From the NCBI GenBank assembly GCA_947491935.1, contig CANLLF010000001.1, forward strand, positions 620,001 to 684,000: a stretch of 64,000 nucleotides of DNA. Direction: 5' to 3'. A program made the translations under genes and the position numbers. The stretch is from an uncultured Roseicyclus sp. Its GTDB lineage: Bacteria; Pseudomonadota; Alphaproteobacteria; Rhodobacterales; Rhodobacteraceae. Numbering within the stretch: the stretch's first letter is position 1; each line of letters begins with the position of its first letter. The notes under the pieces are model-generated. The model did no database searches and had not been told where the DNA came from. It was given only the letters and a program-made list of their open reading frames with translations. Shown here one piece after another: positions 43,648-52,350 of the stretch.

Positions 43648-44859
43648 ATGTCATCCGCCCTCGCCCCCAATGTCTACGACGCCGAACCGATCCCCGAGGC
43701 CGCCCGCGCCGAGATCGACCGGCTGCTGAGTTCCGGTGATCTGTTCCGCTACACCGCGCCCGAAGATGCGCCCGTGGCCCTTCTGGAGCGGGAATTCGCC
43801 ACTCTGATGGGCACGAGATACGCGCTGGCGGTCTCAAGCTGCTCCGCGGCGCTGTTCCTGTCGCTGGAAGCCCTGGGCCTGCGCAAGGGCGCGAAGGTCC
43901 TGATCCCGGCCTTCACCTTCGCCGCGGTGCCATCGTCCATCATCCATGCCGGCATGATGCCGATCCTGTGTGAAGTGGCCGACAATTACCGCGTGGATAT
44001 GGTTGATTTCATGGCGAAATTGCCCGGCGTCGATGCGGTTCTGATCAGCCATATGCGCGGCCATACCTCGGATATGGATGCGATCAAGGCCGCCTGTGAT
44101 GCGGCAGATATCCCCCTGATCGAGGACGCGGCGCATTCATTGGGCACCGAATGGCACGGCCGCAAGATCGGCACGATTGGCCGGGTCGGGTGTTTCAGCT
44201 TCCAATCCTACAAGCTGGTGAATGCGGGTGAAGGCGGCATCCTGATCACCGATGATGCCGATCTGGTGGCCCGCGCCGTCATCATGTCGGGCGCCTATGA
44301 GCATAACTGGAAAAAGCACGGTGATGATACGGAGCTCCACGCGGCCTTCGCGCGCTGGCAGAACAAGCTGCCGCTCTACAATCTGCGGATGCAGAACCTG
44401 AGCGCGGCGGTGATCCGCCCGCAATTGTCCGAGATCGCGCGCCGCGTGCGGGATGGGCGGGCAAACCACGATTACGTCGCCTCTGCACTCAATGGCTCGG
44501 CCTGGCTGACTGTGCCTGACCCGTTGGGCCCGGAAGACCGCGCGCCGGATTCGATCCAGTTCAACCTCGAAGGCTTCGACAGCGACGCCGAGGCCAGGGC
44601 CTTTGCCGAGGCCGCCGCCGCGCGGGGCGTGAAGGTGCAGGTCTTTGGCCTCAGCACCGACAATGCGCGGGCGTTCTGGAACTGGCAGTTCATCCCCGGC
44701 GAAGTGCCCGACCTGCCGCAAACCCGCGCCATGCTGATGCGCGCCTGCGACGTGCGCCTGCCGGCCCGGCTAAAGAAACCCGATCTCGATTTCATCATCG
44801 ACGCGCTTCTGGCAGCCGCCGAGGATGTGAAGGGCGGGACGCTGGCCTACGGGACGTAA
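43648..44859 (+). CDS. DegT/DnrJ/EryC1/StrS family aminotransferase
   Basis: PLP enzyme of 403 residues: LLEREFATLMGTRYALAVSS, AHSLGTEWHGRKIGTIGRVG, the PLP-lysine region CFSFQSYKLVNAGEGGILIT and IQFNLEGFDSDAEARAFAE. Such aminotransferases usually act on nucleotide-sugars or secondary metabolites, so the position in an amine catabolism cluster is unexpected. AAAGG 8 nt before the ATG supports the start. An AT-rich gap with TATAAG (near 43608) lies upstream and could hold a promoter. Confidence 0.92.
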   Translation: MSSALAPNVYDAEPIPEAARAEIDRLLSSGDLFRYTAPEDAPVALLEREFATLMGTRYALAVSSCSAALFLSLEALGLRKGAKVLIPAFTFAAVPSSIIHAGMMPILCEVADNYRVDMVDFMAKLPGVDAVLISHMRGHTSDMDAIKAACDAADIPLIEDAAHSLGTEWHGRKIGTIGRVGCFSFQSYKLVNAGEGGILITDDADLVARAVIMSGAYEHNWKKHGDDTELHAAFARWQNKLPLYNLRMQNLSAAVIRPQLSEIARRVRDGRANHDYVASALNGSAWLTVPDPLGPEDRAPDSIQFNLEGFDSDAEARAFAEAAAARGVKVQVFGLSTDNARAFWNWQFIPGEVPDLPQTRAMLMRACDVRLPARLKKPDLDFIIDALLAAAEDVKGGTLAYGT

Positions 44860-44976
44860 AGCCGGCCCCGACAGCCTCGAGAGGGCCGCGACTTCCAGGA
44901 ACGAAGCGCGGTCCATTTCCCCTATTGAGAGGCGCGGAGCCCGGGCGTAGCGTGCCCGCAAAGGGAGGCTGCGCCA

Positions 44977-46338
44977 ATGAACACCCATGCCCACAATTCC
45001 TGGGAAGCCCGGGCCGAGGAATACTCGCTTTACGGCTTCACCGATCTGCCCTCGATCCGGGACCGGGGCACGGTGGTCGTGACCCATGGCGAGGGGCCCT
45101 ATATCTTTGACACCAATGGAAAAAAGTACCTCGATAGCAATTCGGGGCTTTGGAACATGGTGGCGGGGTTCGACCACAAGGGTTTGGCCGAAGCCGCCAA
45201 GGCGCAGTACGACCGCTTCCCCGGTTATCACGCGTTTTTCGGGCGGATGTCCGACCAGACAGTGGCCCTCTCTGAACGGCTGATCGAGGTGTCGCCCTGG
45301 GATCGGGGCAAGGTGTTCTACACCAATTCCGGGTCCGAAGCGAATGACACCATGGTCAAGATGCTCTGGTTCATGGCCCGCGCTGAAGGCACGCCGCACA
45401 AGCGCAAGATCCTGACGCGGGGCAATGCCTATCACGGGGTGACGGCGGTCAGCGCATCGATGACGGCGAAGCCCTATAACGAGGTCTTCGGCCTGCCGCT
45501 GGACGGGTTCATCCACCTCACCTGCCCGCATTACTGGCGCGAAGGCGCAGAGGGAGAGAGTGAGGCGGAGTTTACGCAGCGGCTGGCGGCGGAGTTGGAC
45601 GACGTCATCACCCGCGAAGGGGCCGACACCATTGCGGGCTTTTTTGCGGAACCGGTTCTCGGCGCGGGCGGCGTGATCCCACCCCCCGAGGGCTATTTTC
45701 AGGCAATGCAGGCCGTGCTGCGCAAGCATGACATCCCGCTGATTTCTGATGAAGTGATCTGCGGCTTCGGGCGCACCGGAAACGTCTGGGGCTGCGAAAC
45801 CTATGACTTCACCCCGGACGCCATCATCTCCTCAAAGGCCCTAACCGCCGGATACTTCCCCATGGGCGCGGTGATGTTAGGCCCGGAGATGACGGACCGG
45901 TTGCAAGCTGCCATCGACCCGATCGAGGAATTCCCTCACGGCTTTACGGCGTCCGGCCACCCGGTGGGCTGTGCAGTGGCACTGAAAGCCATCGACGTGG
46001 TGCTCGAAGAAGGGCTTCTGGACATGGTCCGTGCGGGCACGGGCCGGATGCAGGCCCGGCTGGCGGAGATCGCCAGGCATCCCAATATCGGCGAATTGCG
46101 CGGCATCGGCTACATGTGGGCGCTGGAAGCCGTGCGCGAGGGCAAGGTGCCGTTCGACCGCGACCTGAGCGTCAGTGAACGCATTGCCAATACCTGCACC
46201 GATCACGGGTTGATCTGCCGTCCGCTGGGGCAATCGGTGGTGCTCTGCCCGCCCTTCACGCTGACCGACGGACAGATGGACGAGATGTTCGAGAAACTCG
46301 ACGGGGCCTTGCGGCAGGTTTTTAGCGACATCGCCTAA
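44977..46338 (+). CDS. class III aminotransferase (omega-amine:pyruvate type)
   Basis: PLP enzyme of 453 residues: SNSGLWNMVAGFDHKGLAEA, VFYTNSGSEANDTMVKMLWF, LISDEVICGFGRTGNVWGCE, the catalytic lysine region AIISSKALTAGYFPMGAVM and HGFTASGHPVGCAVALKAID. This pattern is that of putrescine/omega-amino acid:pyruvate aminotransferases, which would complete the amine pathway. The start MNTHAHNSWEARAEEYSLYG follows an A/G-rich ribosome binding site (AAAGGGAGG). Confidence 0.93.
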   Translation: MNTHAHNSWEARAEEYSLYGFTDLPSIRDRGTVVVTHGEGPYIFDTNGKKYLDSNSGLWNMVAGFDHKGLAEAAKAQYDRFPGYHAFFGRMSDQTVALSERLIEVSPWDRGKVFYTNSGSEANDTMVKMLWFMARAEGTPHKRKILTRGNAYHGVTAVSASMTAKPYNEVFGLPLDGFIHLTCPHYWREGAEGESEAEFTQRLAAELDDVITREGADTIAGFFAEPVLGAGGVIPPPEGYFQAMQAVLRKHDIPLISDEVICGFGRTGNVWGCETYDFTPDAIISSKALTAGYFPMGAVMLGPEMTDRLQAAIDPIEEFPHGFTASGHPVGCAVALKAIDVVLEEGLLDMVRAGTGRMQARLAEIARHPNIGELRGIGYMWALEAVREGKVPFDRDLSVSERIANTCTDHGLICRPLGQSVVLCPPFTLTDGQMDEMFEKLDGALRQVFSDIA

Positions 46339-46355
46339 GGCTGGAAGGGGCCCAT

Positions 46356-46919
46356 ATGGACGTGCGCGCATTGCCTGACGAGTTCGATCCGACGGTTCCT
46401 TTGCACTCGGATGCGCTGTCGTTGCGGCCCTTGCAGGCCGAGGACCGGGCAGCGTTGACCGAGGCGGCAGCAGACCCGGCGATCTGGGCGGGGCATCCCT
46501 CCTCCGACCGATGGAAAGCGGAGGTCTTCGCCGGTTACTTCGATTTCCTGTTGGAGGCCGGCGGAGCGCTTGTGGTGCGCGATGGCTCGGCCCGCGTGAT
46601 CGGGGCGTCGCGCTACTATGCGTCAAGCGATGCGCCGGACGGGATCGGGATCGGCTTCACGTTCCTGGTCTGCGACCATTGGGGCGGGGCCACGAATTTC
46701 GAGATGAAGCGCCTGATGCTGGGGCATGTATTCGCGTCGGTGCCTGAGGTGTGGTTTCATATCGCGCCCACCAACATCCGATCCCAGAAGGCCACGGCAA
46801 AGCTCGGCGCCGAACGGGCAGAAGACCGACGGCTGGATCTGGGCACGGGGCCTGCGGATTGGGTGCGGATGCGGCTGAGCCGGGCGCGATGGACGGACGT
46901 CAGCGCGCGGCACTCCTAA
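46356..46919 (+). CDS. GNAT-family acetyltransferase
   Basis: Protein of 187 residues. A GNAT fold is suggested by LSLRPLQAEDRAALTEAAAD, RVIGASRYYASSDAPDGIGI, GFTFLVCDHWGGATNFEMKR, SVPEVWFHIAPTNIRSQKAT and AKLGAERAEDRRLDLG. The NxxS(x)KATAKLGAE end matches the beta-6/alpha-4 V-shaped core. It is 17 nt downstream of the aminotransferase and convergent with the lipoprotein gene. Confidence 0.88.
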   Translation: MDVRALPDEFDPTVPLHSDALSLRPLQAEDRAALTEAAADPAIWAGHPSSDRWKAEVFAGYFDFLLEAGGALVVRDGSARVIGASRYYASSDAPDGIGIGFTFLVCDHWGGATNFEMKRLMLGHVFASVPEVWFHIAPTNIRSQKATAKLGAERAEDRRLDLGTGPADWVRMRLSRARWTDVSARHS

Positions 46920-46934
46920 TCTCCTCGCAGGCCG

Positions 46935-47207
46935 TTACGGCCCGGTGAGGCTGGCCTGACAATGTGCGTCTGCCGCGATCACGCGATCCAACTCATCGCC
47001 GGGCTCCGCATCGGCGGCCATCTGCGCCGCCACCTCCCCAAGCCGCGCCGCGGCGGCGGTCCGTTCAGCAGGATCGGGGGACGTTCCACAGAGCGAGAAA
47101 TCGGCCAAGGCGCTTTGATAGGGCGTCAGATCGGACGTCTCGCCGCCGAACGTGCCACAGGACGGCAGCGCGAGGACAAGGCAAAGCGGCAGGATCAGAC
47201 GCACCAT
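46935..47207 (-). CDS. small predicted lipoprotein
   Basis: Protein of 90 residues with a lipoprotein signal (MVRLILPLCLVLALPSCGTF, lipobox LPSC). The mature part has one further pair of cysteines (FSLCGTSP and AHCQASL) and a helical centre (DPAERTAAAARLGEVAAQMA). It starts 5 nt after the phaR stop. A GGCCG-TTA-CGGCC palindrome (46930-46942) covers its stop codon and the convergent junction. Function is unknown. Confidence 0.75.
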   Translation of the reverse strand: MVRLILPLCLVLALPSCGTFGGETSDLTPYQSALADFSLCGTSPDPAERTAAAARLGEVAAQMAADAEPGDELDRVIAADAHCQASLTGP

Positions 47208-47212
47208 CGCGA

Positions 47213-47788
47213 TTACATCTTGGAGAGCTTGGTTTGCAGCTCCGCGAGCTGGCGCTTGATCGCGTCCAGCTCCTCGTCCGGCGCGGGGGCCTCAGCCGCC
47301 TGCGTATCCTCCCCTTCGGCATCATCGGGGTCTTTCCAGCCGCCCATCCCGCCCGTCATCGCCTTGAAAAACGCCTCTTGCTGCGCGCGCATCGCGTCGA
47401 AGCCGGGCATGGAGGCCATCGGATTGATCACTGCCATATTGTCCAGCATCTTCGACTGCCCTTGTTTGAGCATCTCGAAGCTGGCGGCCAGAAAGTCGGG
47501 CACCACGGATTGCGCCTGCGTGGTGTAGCTGCGGACCAGATCCGTCAGCACAGAGATCGGCAAAACCGATTCCCCGCGGCTTTCATGCTCGGCCACGATC
47601 TGCAGCAGGTATTGCCGCGTCAGATCATCGCCGGATTTCAGATCGACGATCTTCACCTCCCGCCCCTGACGGATGAAGCCCGCAATATCCTCAAGCGTCA
47701 CGTAATCGGAGGTTTCGGTGTTATACAGCCTGCGGCTGGCGTAGCGCTTGATGAGAAGCGGTTCTGACAGATCGATTTTCTTGGTCAT
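47213..47788 (-). CDS. phaR: polyhydroxyalkanoate synthesis repressor
   Basis: Regulator of 191 residues: the N-terminal PHA-accumulation regulator DNA-binding domain (LLIKRYASRRLYNTETSDYV, TLEDIAGFIRQGREVKIVDL) followed by the PhaR C-terminal part (LTRQYLLQIVAEHESRGESV, QAFFKAM-type helix). It represses phasin and other PHA genes until PHA granules titrate it. A perfect CTGC-N4-GCAG box lies 56 bp upstream of its start, fitting autoregulation. Confidence 0.95.
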   Translation of the reverse strand: MTKKIDLSEPLLIKRYASRRLYNTETSDYVTLEDIAGFIRQGREVKIVDLKSGDDLTRQYLLQIVAEHESRGESVLPISVLTDLVRSYTTQAQSVVPDFLAASFEMLKQGQSKMLDNMAVINPMASMPGFDAMRAQQEAFFKAMTGGMGGWKDPDDAEGEDTQAAEAPAPDEELDAIKRQLAELQTKLSKM

Positions 47789-47844
47789 TCGTCCGGGCCT
47801 CCCCTCGCACTGGCGTTGCAGTGCAGCATCGATTCGAACCTACG

Positions 47845-47856
47845 CTGCTTGCGCAG
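47845..47856. promoter_or_regulatory. PhaR box CTGC-TTGC-GCAG upstream of phaR
   Basis: Perfect CTGC-N4-GCAG, the consensus reported for PhaR binding in Rhodobacter sphaeroides (CTGCN3-4GCAG). It lies in the divergent gap between phaR and the GNAT gene. A second near-match (CTGCACTGCAA on the minus strand, near 47812-47822) differs by one base in its last half-site. Confidence 0.75.
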
Positions 47857-47907
47857 AAAAGCAATGTGCGTTTTTGAGAGATATTCTTCTAGAACAATGG
47901 GCTGGAT

Positions 47908-48426
47908 ATGGATGGATTTGAGACAGGGCGATTGGATGTCCGGCAGTGGGACACCGCGATATCGGAGGCAGGGCGTCGCGCGGCATTGGCCGATGAATTG
48001 CGGGCGATCCTGACCAAGCCGGTGCTGGCCCATCTGCCGCCCGCGCTGCAGGACGCACGCGCGGATATCGATGGATGGATCACGGCGCGGGCGGCGGAAA
48101 GTGACGTCTTCCTGGTGCGCGGCGCGGATGAAACATTGATTGGTCTGCTGATCCTCGCCCGGATGGGCGCGGGGGAGCCGATCCATATCGGCTATCTGCT
48201 GGCCGAGGCCGCATGGGGCCACGGCTATGCGACAGAATTGGTGCAGGGGTTGGTCCACGCGCTTGCCACACAGGCTCCGCCCGATCTCTATGCCGGTGTG
48301 GATGCGGCAAATCCGGCATCGACGCGGGTGCTAGAGAAGGTGGGATTTTCACGGATCCAACAGGGCGATGCCGCGGGCCAAGCCATGTACCACCTGCGCC
48401 TGAGCCGCTCCGGGCGCGCGCAATGA
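47908..48426 (+). CDS. GNAT-family acetyltransferase
   Basis: Protein of 172 residues: FETGRLDVRQWDTAI, ESDVFLVRGADETLIGLLIL, EPIHIGYLLAEAAWGHGYAT (acetyl-CoA-binding loop) and NPASTRVLEKVGFSRIQQGD. This is the RimJ/RimL-like GNAT pattern. It is divergent from phaR and ends at a strong bidirectional terminator shared with phaP. The target is unknown. Confidence 0.92.
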   Translation: MDGFETGRLDVRQWDTAISEAGRRAALADELRAILTKPVLAHLPPALQDARADIDGWITARAAESDVFLVRGADETLIGLLILARMGAGEPIHIGYLLAEAAWGHGYATELVQGLVHALATQAPPDLYAGVDAANPASTRVLEKVGFSRIQQGDAAGQAMYHLRLSRSGRAQ

Positions 48427-48427
48427 A

Positions 48428-48462
48428 AAAGGCGGGCCGCATGATGCGGACCCGCCTTTCCT
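48428..48462. terminator. bidirectional terminator between GNAT and phaP
   Basis: Strong stem AAAGGCGGG-CCGCA / TGCGG-A-CCCGCCTTT with loop TGA. On the plus strand it is followed by TTTCCTT; on the minus strand by TTTTT (from the AAAAA at 48426-48430). It closes the GNAT transcript from one side and the phasin transcript from the other. Confidence 0.85.
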
Positions 48463-48523
48463 TAGACCGGGACGCGGAGGGGAGGACCCCGTTTCCCGAT
48501 ATCGTGTCGCCAATAGGTCGCGA

Positions 48524-48973
48524 TTACTTCGCGGTTGCTTTCTTGGCAGCGGTCGTCACTTCGGCAGTCGCTTTCTTGACGGCGGCAGTTGCCTCTTCGG
48601 TGGCTTCTTTGCCAGCGGCCATCATCAGTTCAACCGTTTCCATCTGCACTTTTTTCGCAACTTCGGCGAAAGCGGCCATGGTCTCGGCGGCCATTTCGGC
48701 CTGCGAGGATGCGAAGTCGGTCATCGACTTGGTGTAGTCGGCGGGCTCGTCCTTGACGGAAGCCACATCACCCATCTTGGCGATGGTGTCTTTGGTCCAC
48801 TTCGAGGAGATCTCGGTGGATTTTTCGGCTGCGTCGAGGGCAACTTTCGACATTTTCTCGGCAACGGCAGCCTGCGATTTGAAGGCGTCGGTGTACGAAG
48901 ACATGTCGACGGGGAAGGAGCCCATCATTTCGGTCATGTATTTGGTGAAGTCGGGGGTTTGTGCTTTAGCCAT
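48524..48973 (-). CDS. phaP: phasin, PHA granule-associated protein
   Basis: Small helical protein of 149 residues: FTKYMTEMMGSFPVDMSSYT, SQAAVAEKMSKVALDAAEKS, FASSQAEMAAETMAAFAEVA and an Ala/Lys-rich C-terminus (AVKKATAEVTTAAKKATAK). It coats PHA granules. The start at 48973 has GGAGA 6 nt upstream. Codon use is strongly biased, as expected of a highly expressed gene. The PhaR boxes are in its promoter. Confidence 0.93.
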   Translation of the reverse strand: MAKAQTPDFTKYMTEMMGSFPVDMSSYTDAFKSQAAVAEKMSKVALDAAEKSTEISSKWTKDTIAKMGDVASVKDEPADYTKSMTDFASSQAEMAAETMAAFAEVAKKVQMETVELMMAAGKEATEEATAAVKKATAEVTTAAKKATAK

Positions 48974-49021
48974 TGTCGTCTCCATAAGTTACCCGTGTCG
49001 GGCGTTGTCTTGATGGAGATG

Positions 49022-49050
49022 AATATGAATGCTGCAGTGCAGAAAGTCAA
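49022..49050 (-). promoter_or_regulatory. predicted phaP promoter
   Basis: On the minus strand TTGACT (49050-49045) is followed after 17 bases by CATATT (49027-49022), a plausible -35/-10 pair about 50 bp upstream of the phaP start. A PhaR box (49032-49042) occupies the spacer, so binding would block RNA polymerase. Confidence 0.6.
49032..49042. promoter_or_regulatory. PhaR box 1, CTGC-AGT-GCAG
   Basis: Perfect CTGC-N3-GCAG box within the spacer of the predicted phaP promoter. It pairs with box 2 at a 27-bp centre-to-centre distance. Confidence 0.8.
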
Positions 49051-49058
49051 GGTTTTTT

Positions 49059-49069
49059 CTGCACTGCAG
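49059..49069. promoter_or_regulatory. PhaR box 2, CTGC-ACT-GCAG
   Basis: Perfect CTGC-N3-GCAG box just upstream of the predicted -35 of phaP, between the phaC stop and the promoter. With box 1 it would support cooperative repression. Confidence 0.8.
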
Positions 49070-49103
49070 CAAAAATTCTATGAGTCCGAAAAGGCCAATA
49101 AAA

Positions 49104-50975
49104 TCAGGCCGCTTTGCCCTCTTTCACGTAGATGCCAGGGGCCGGGGCGAGAATCTCGCGGCCCTTGTCGCCAGGTTTACGGGCCGCAACCTTTGCCCCG
49201 GACCGCTTCTTGAGCCACGCCTCCCAGAGCGGCCACCACGAGCCTTCATTGTAATCGGCCGCCTTGAGCCAATCCTCCGCCGCGCCGGCGACGTCCGGGT
49301 TGGTGTAGTGGCCGTATTTCTTCTTGGAGGGCGGATTTACGATGCCCGCGATATGGCCCGATTCCGACAAGATGAAGGTCTTGTCCTTGGCCCCCATCTT
49401 GGTCACCCCGCGAAAGCTGTCGACCCAGGCGGCAATGTGGTCCGTCTCGCACGCAACGGCGCAGACCGGCACGGTCACGTCCTTGAGCGTCACGGTTTCG
49501 CCAAGCAGGTCGAAGCCGCCATCGGCCAGCTGATCCCCTTGGCACAGGCCGCGCAGATATTGCTTGGCCATCTTGCCGGGCAGGTTGGTGCTGTCGCCGT
49601 TCCAGTAAAGCAGATCGAAGGCGGGCGGCGCCTCCCCCATCATGTAGCTTTTGACCGCGGGGCCATAGATCAGATCCTTGGAGCGCAGGAACGAGAAGGT
49701 GCGCGACATGAAGGTGGAATTCAGCACCCCGTCCTGATCCACTTGCCGTTCGATGGCATCGACGAAATCATCCTGCAGGAACGGCGTGAACTCGCCCTGC
49801 TCGGAAAAATCGGTAAGCGTGGTGAAGAAGGTGGCGGATTTGACCGATTTGTCGCCGCGCTTCTTCAACAGCGCCAGCGTCATGTTGAGTGTGGTGCCCG
49901 CGATGCAATAGCCGATCGTGTTGATCTGCTTTTCCCCGGTGATCGCCTTCACTTCATCGATCGCCGTCAGGTAGCCGTCCTGCACGTAATCCTCGATGCC
50001 GGTATCCGCATAGCTCGTATCGGGATTCTTCCAGCTCACCACGAAGAGCGTATAGCCCTGATCGACGATCCATTTGATCAGGCTGTTCTGGGGCTTGAGA
50101 TCAAGGATGTAGAACTTGTTGATCCAGGGCGGAAAGATCACCAGCGGGGTCTTGTGGACCTTTTCCGTGGTCGGCGCGTATTGGATCAGCTCCATCATTC
50201 GGTTGCGGTAGACAACCGAGCCCTCGGTGGTGGCGATATTGCCGCCGACCTCAAAAGCGTTCGGGTCGGCCAGCGTCGGCAGAAGCTCGCCACCATGGGC
50301 CTCGATATCGCGCACCAGGTTTTCCAAGCCGTGCACAAGGCTTTCGCCATCGGTCTCCACGGCCTTTTCCAGCGCATCGGGGTTGGTCGCGAAGTAGTTG
50401 GTGGGGGAGAACAGCTCGATCACCTGGCTGGCGAAGAACTCCACCCGCCGCTTGTCGCCCGTGTCCAACCCGTCCAGCTCATCAACCGCCTTGCGGATCG
50501 CCTCGGACCCCATCACGTATTGGTGACGCACGAAGTTGAAATACGGATGCGTTCGCCAGAGCGGGTTGGCAAAGCGCTTGTCGGAGGGCAGATCGTCATC
50601 GTCCAGAAGCGGCATCTTGCCCTCGGCGAGCGCGTTCTGCATCTCCATGAAATGCGTCATCGCGGTGCCCCAATACTGGGCTTGCTGTTCCAGCAATTTG
50701 GTGGGATTCGACACGATATCAGCCCAGTAGGCCAGGCCCGCCTTCATGTAGAGGTCCTGCCCCGGCCCCTGAAGGCCGGAATCGGACGGCGCGCGGTGCC
50801 CCATGGCGGCCACCAGGCGTTTCGACAGCTCCTCCACCTTGGCAAGGTTCGCCTTCAGGCGATCCAGGGCCTCGGGGCTCTGCGTGGCTTCGGATGGCGT
50901 GGCATCGCCACCCTTACCCGTCGTCGTCTTGTCCTGTGACACCTTGATTTCCCGTCCTCGATGCTGCATCTGCAT
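49104..50975 (-). CDS. phaC: class I polyhydroxyalkanoate synthase
   Basis: Enzyme that polymerises 3-hydroxyacyl-CoA into PHA. The protein is 623 residues if started at 50975. It has the N-terminal PhaC domain (WRTHPYFNFVRHQYVMGSEA), the lipase-like box with catalytic Cys (TIGYCIAGTTLNMTLALL), the catalytic Asp region (VACETDHIAAWVDSF) and His (SESGHIAGIVNPP). The start is uncertain: ATG 50975 or 50969 has no clear ribosome binding site; GTG 50942 has GGGA 7 nt before it and gives MSQDKTTTG. It is divergent from phaZ. phaP lies downstream. Confidence 0.95.
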   Translation of the reverse strand: MQMQHRGREIKVSQDKTTTGKGGDATPSEATQSPEALDRLKANLAKVEELSKRLVAAMGHRAPSDSGLQGPGQDLYMKAGLAYWADIVSNPTKLLEQQAQYWGTAMTHFMEMQNALAEGKMPLLDDDDLPSDKRFANPLWRTHPYFNFVRHQYVMGSEAIRKAVDELDGLDTGDKRRVEFFASQVIELFSPTNYFATNPDALEKAVETDGESLVHGLENLVRDIEAHGGELLPTLADPNAFEVGGNIATTEGSVVYRNRMMELIQYAPTTEKVHKTPLVIFPPWINKFYILDLKPQNSLIKWIVDQGYTLFVVSWKNPDTSYADTGIEDYVQDGYLTAIDEVKAITGEKQINTIGYCIAGTTLNMTLALLKKRGDKSVKSATFFTTLTDFSEQGEFTPFLQDDFVDAIERQVDQDGVLNSTFMSRTFSFLRSKDLIYGPAVKSYMMGEAPPAFDLLYWNGDSTNLPGKMAKQYLRGLCQGDQLADGGFDLLGETVTLKDVTVPVCAVACETDHIAAWVDSFRGVTKMGAKDKTFILSESGHIAGIVNPPSKKKYGHYTNPDVAGAAEDWLKAADYNEGSWWPLWEAWLKKRSGAKVAARKPGDKGREILAPAPGIYVKEGKAA

Positions 50976-51051
50976 AGTAGCGGGACCAAGGTGAGGGGGT
51001 CCACGCGACGAAATGATCCGGGGTAACCCGGTCTCGGCGCTTGGAGTTATT

Positions 51052-52350
51052 ATGCGGTATATGCTCACCTATGATCTCATGGAATCCATGCGGGTGACGA
51101 ACCAGTGGATGGGCGCCTCGGCCCGCGCCATGTGTTCGTATCCGGCCCTGGGCCTTGTCGCTAACCCCTTGATTCAAATGACCGCCGCCTGGGGCGAAGT
51201 GACCGAACGCAGCTTTGCGCGGATGGCGGCGAAACCCGATTGGGGCATCAACTCGATCCCCGGCACGGACGGGCGCGATCACGTCGTGACGCAGCATATC
51301 GTGGTGGAACGCCCGTTTGGCGATCTGATCCGGTTTGACGTGCAAGGCCGTGGGCCGACCGGGCGCAAGGTCCTGCTCGTGGCGCCGATGTCGGGCCACT
51401 ACGCGACCCTCCTGCGCAAAACCGTCCTGTCGCTTTTGCCCGATTGCGACGTCTACATCACCGATTGGCACAATGCCCGCGACATCCCGGTCAGCGAGGG
51501 CAAGTTCGATATCGAGGATTACACGCTCTACCTCGTCGATTTCCTGCGCGAAATGGGGCCCGACACCCACGTGATCGCCGTCTGTCAGCCCGCGCCACTG
51601 GCGCTGGCGGCAACGGCCTATCTGGCCGAGGAAGACCCCAAGGCACAGCCCCGCACGCTCACATTGATCGGCGGCCCGATCGACCCCGACGCCGCCGCCA
51701 CGGACGTGACGGATTTCGGCCGCCGGGTGACGATGGGGCAGCTTGAAAAGTTCGTGATCCAGCGCGTCGGCTTCAAATATGCGGGCGCGGGGCGGATGGT
51801 GTATCCGGGCCTGCAGCAGCTATCGTCGTTCATGGCGATGAATGCCGAGAAACACGCCAAGGCCTTCGCCGACCAGATCGTGCGCGCCTCCAAGGGTGAG
51901 GCATCGGACCACGACAAGCACAACGTGTTCTACGATGAATACCTGGCCGTGATGGACATGACGGCCGAGTTCTACCTCTCGACGGTCGAGCGGATCTTCA
52001 AGAACCGCGAGATCGCGCGGAACGTCTTCGTGGTCGATGGCAAACAGGTCGATATCGGCAAGATCACCACCGTCGCCGTGAAAACGGTGGAAGGTGGCAA
52101 GGATGATATCTCGGCGCCCGGGCAATGCATTGCGGCGCTCGATATGCTGACGGGCCTGCCCGACGAGAAGAAGGCCAATTACATCGAGCCCGAGGCCGGC
52201 CATTACGGTATCTTCGCGGGCAAGAGCTGGCGCAACAATATCCGCCCGCTGGTGCTTGAGTTCATCGATGCCAATTCCGACGCGACGCCACGCAAGCGGG
52301 CCAAGCCGCGTCTGGTCGAAGATCCACCGGTCGCCAACGTCAATGTCTGA
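51052..52350 (+). CDS. phaZ: intracellular polyhydroxyalkanoate depolymerase
   Basis: Protein of 432 residues of the intracellular PHB depolymerase family: MRYMLTYDLMESMRVTNQWM, RKVLLVAPMSGHYATLLRKT, the nucleophile region VIAVCQPAPLALAATAYLA (Cys in place of Ser) and EPEAGHYGIFAGKSWRNNIR. It mobilises stored PHA. GGAG 5 nt before the ATG at 51052 supports the start; a methionine 13 codons earlier has no ribosome binding site. The phaC/phaZ divergent gap is 76 bp. Confidence 0.94.
   Translation: MRYMLTYDLMESMRVTNQWMGASARAMCSYPALGLVANPLIQMTAAWGEVTERSFARMAAKPDWGINSIPGTDGRDHVVTQHIVVERPFGDLIRFDVQGRGPTGRKVLLVAPMSGHYATLLRKTVLSLLPDCDVYITDWHNARDIPVSEGKFDIEDYTLYLVDFLREMGPDTHVIAVCQPAPLALAATAYLAEEDPKAQPRTLTLIGGPIDPDAAATDVTDFGRRVTMGQLEKFVIQRVGFKYAGAGRMVYPGLQQLSSFMAMNAEKHAKAFADQIVRASKGEASDHDKHNVFYDEYLAVMDMTAEFYLSTVERIFKNREIARNVFVVDGKQVDIGKITTVAVKTVEGGKDDISAPGQCIAALDMLTGLPDEKKANYIEPEAGHYGIFAGKSWRNNIRPLVLEFIDANSDATPRKRAKPRLVEDPPVANVNV

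Noticed and set aside
49029-50939. Long open frame on the plus strand opposite phaC
   Set aside because: Antisense of a confident PHA synthase gene, with no start signal or domain.
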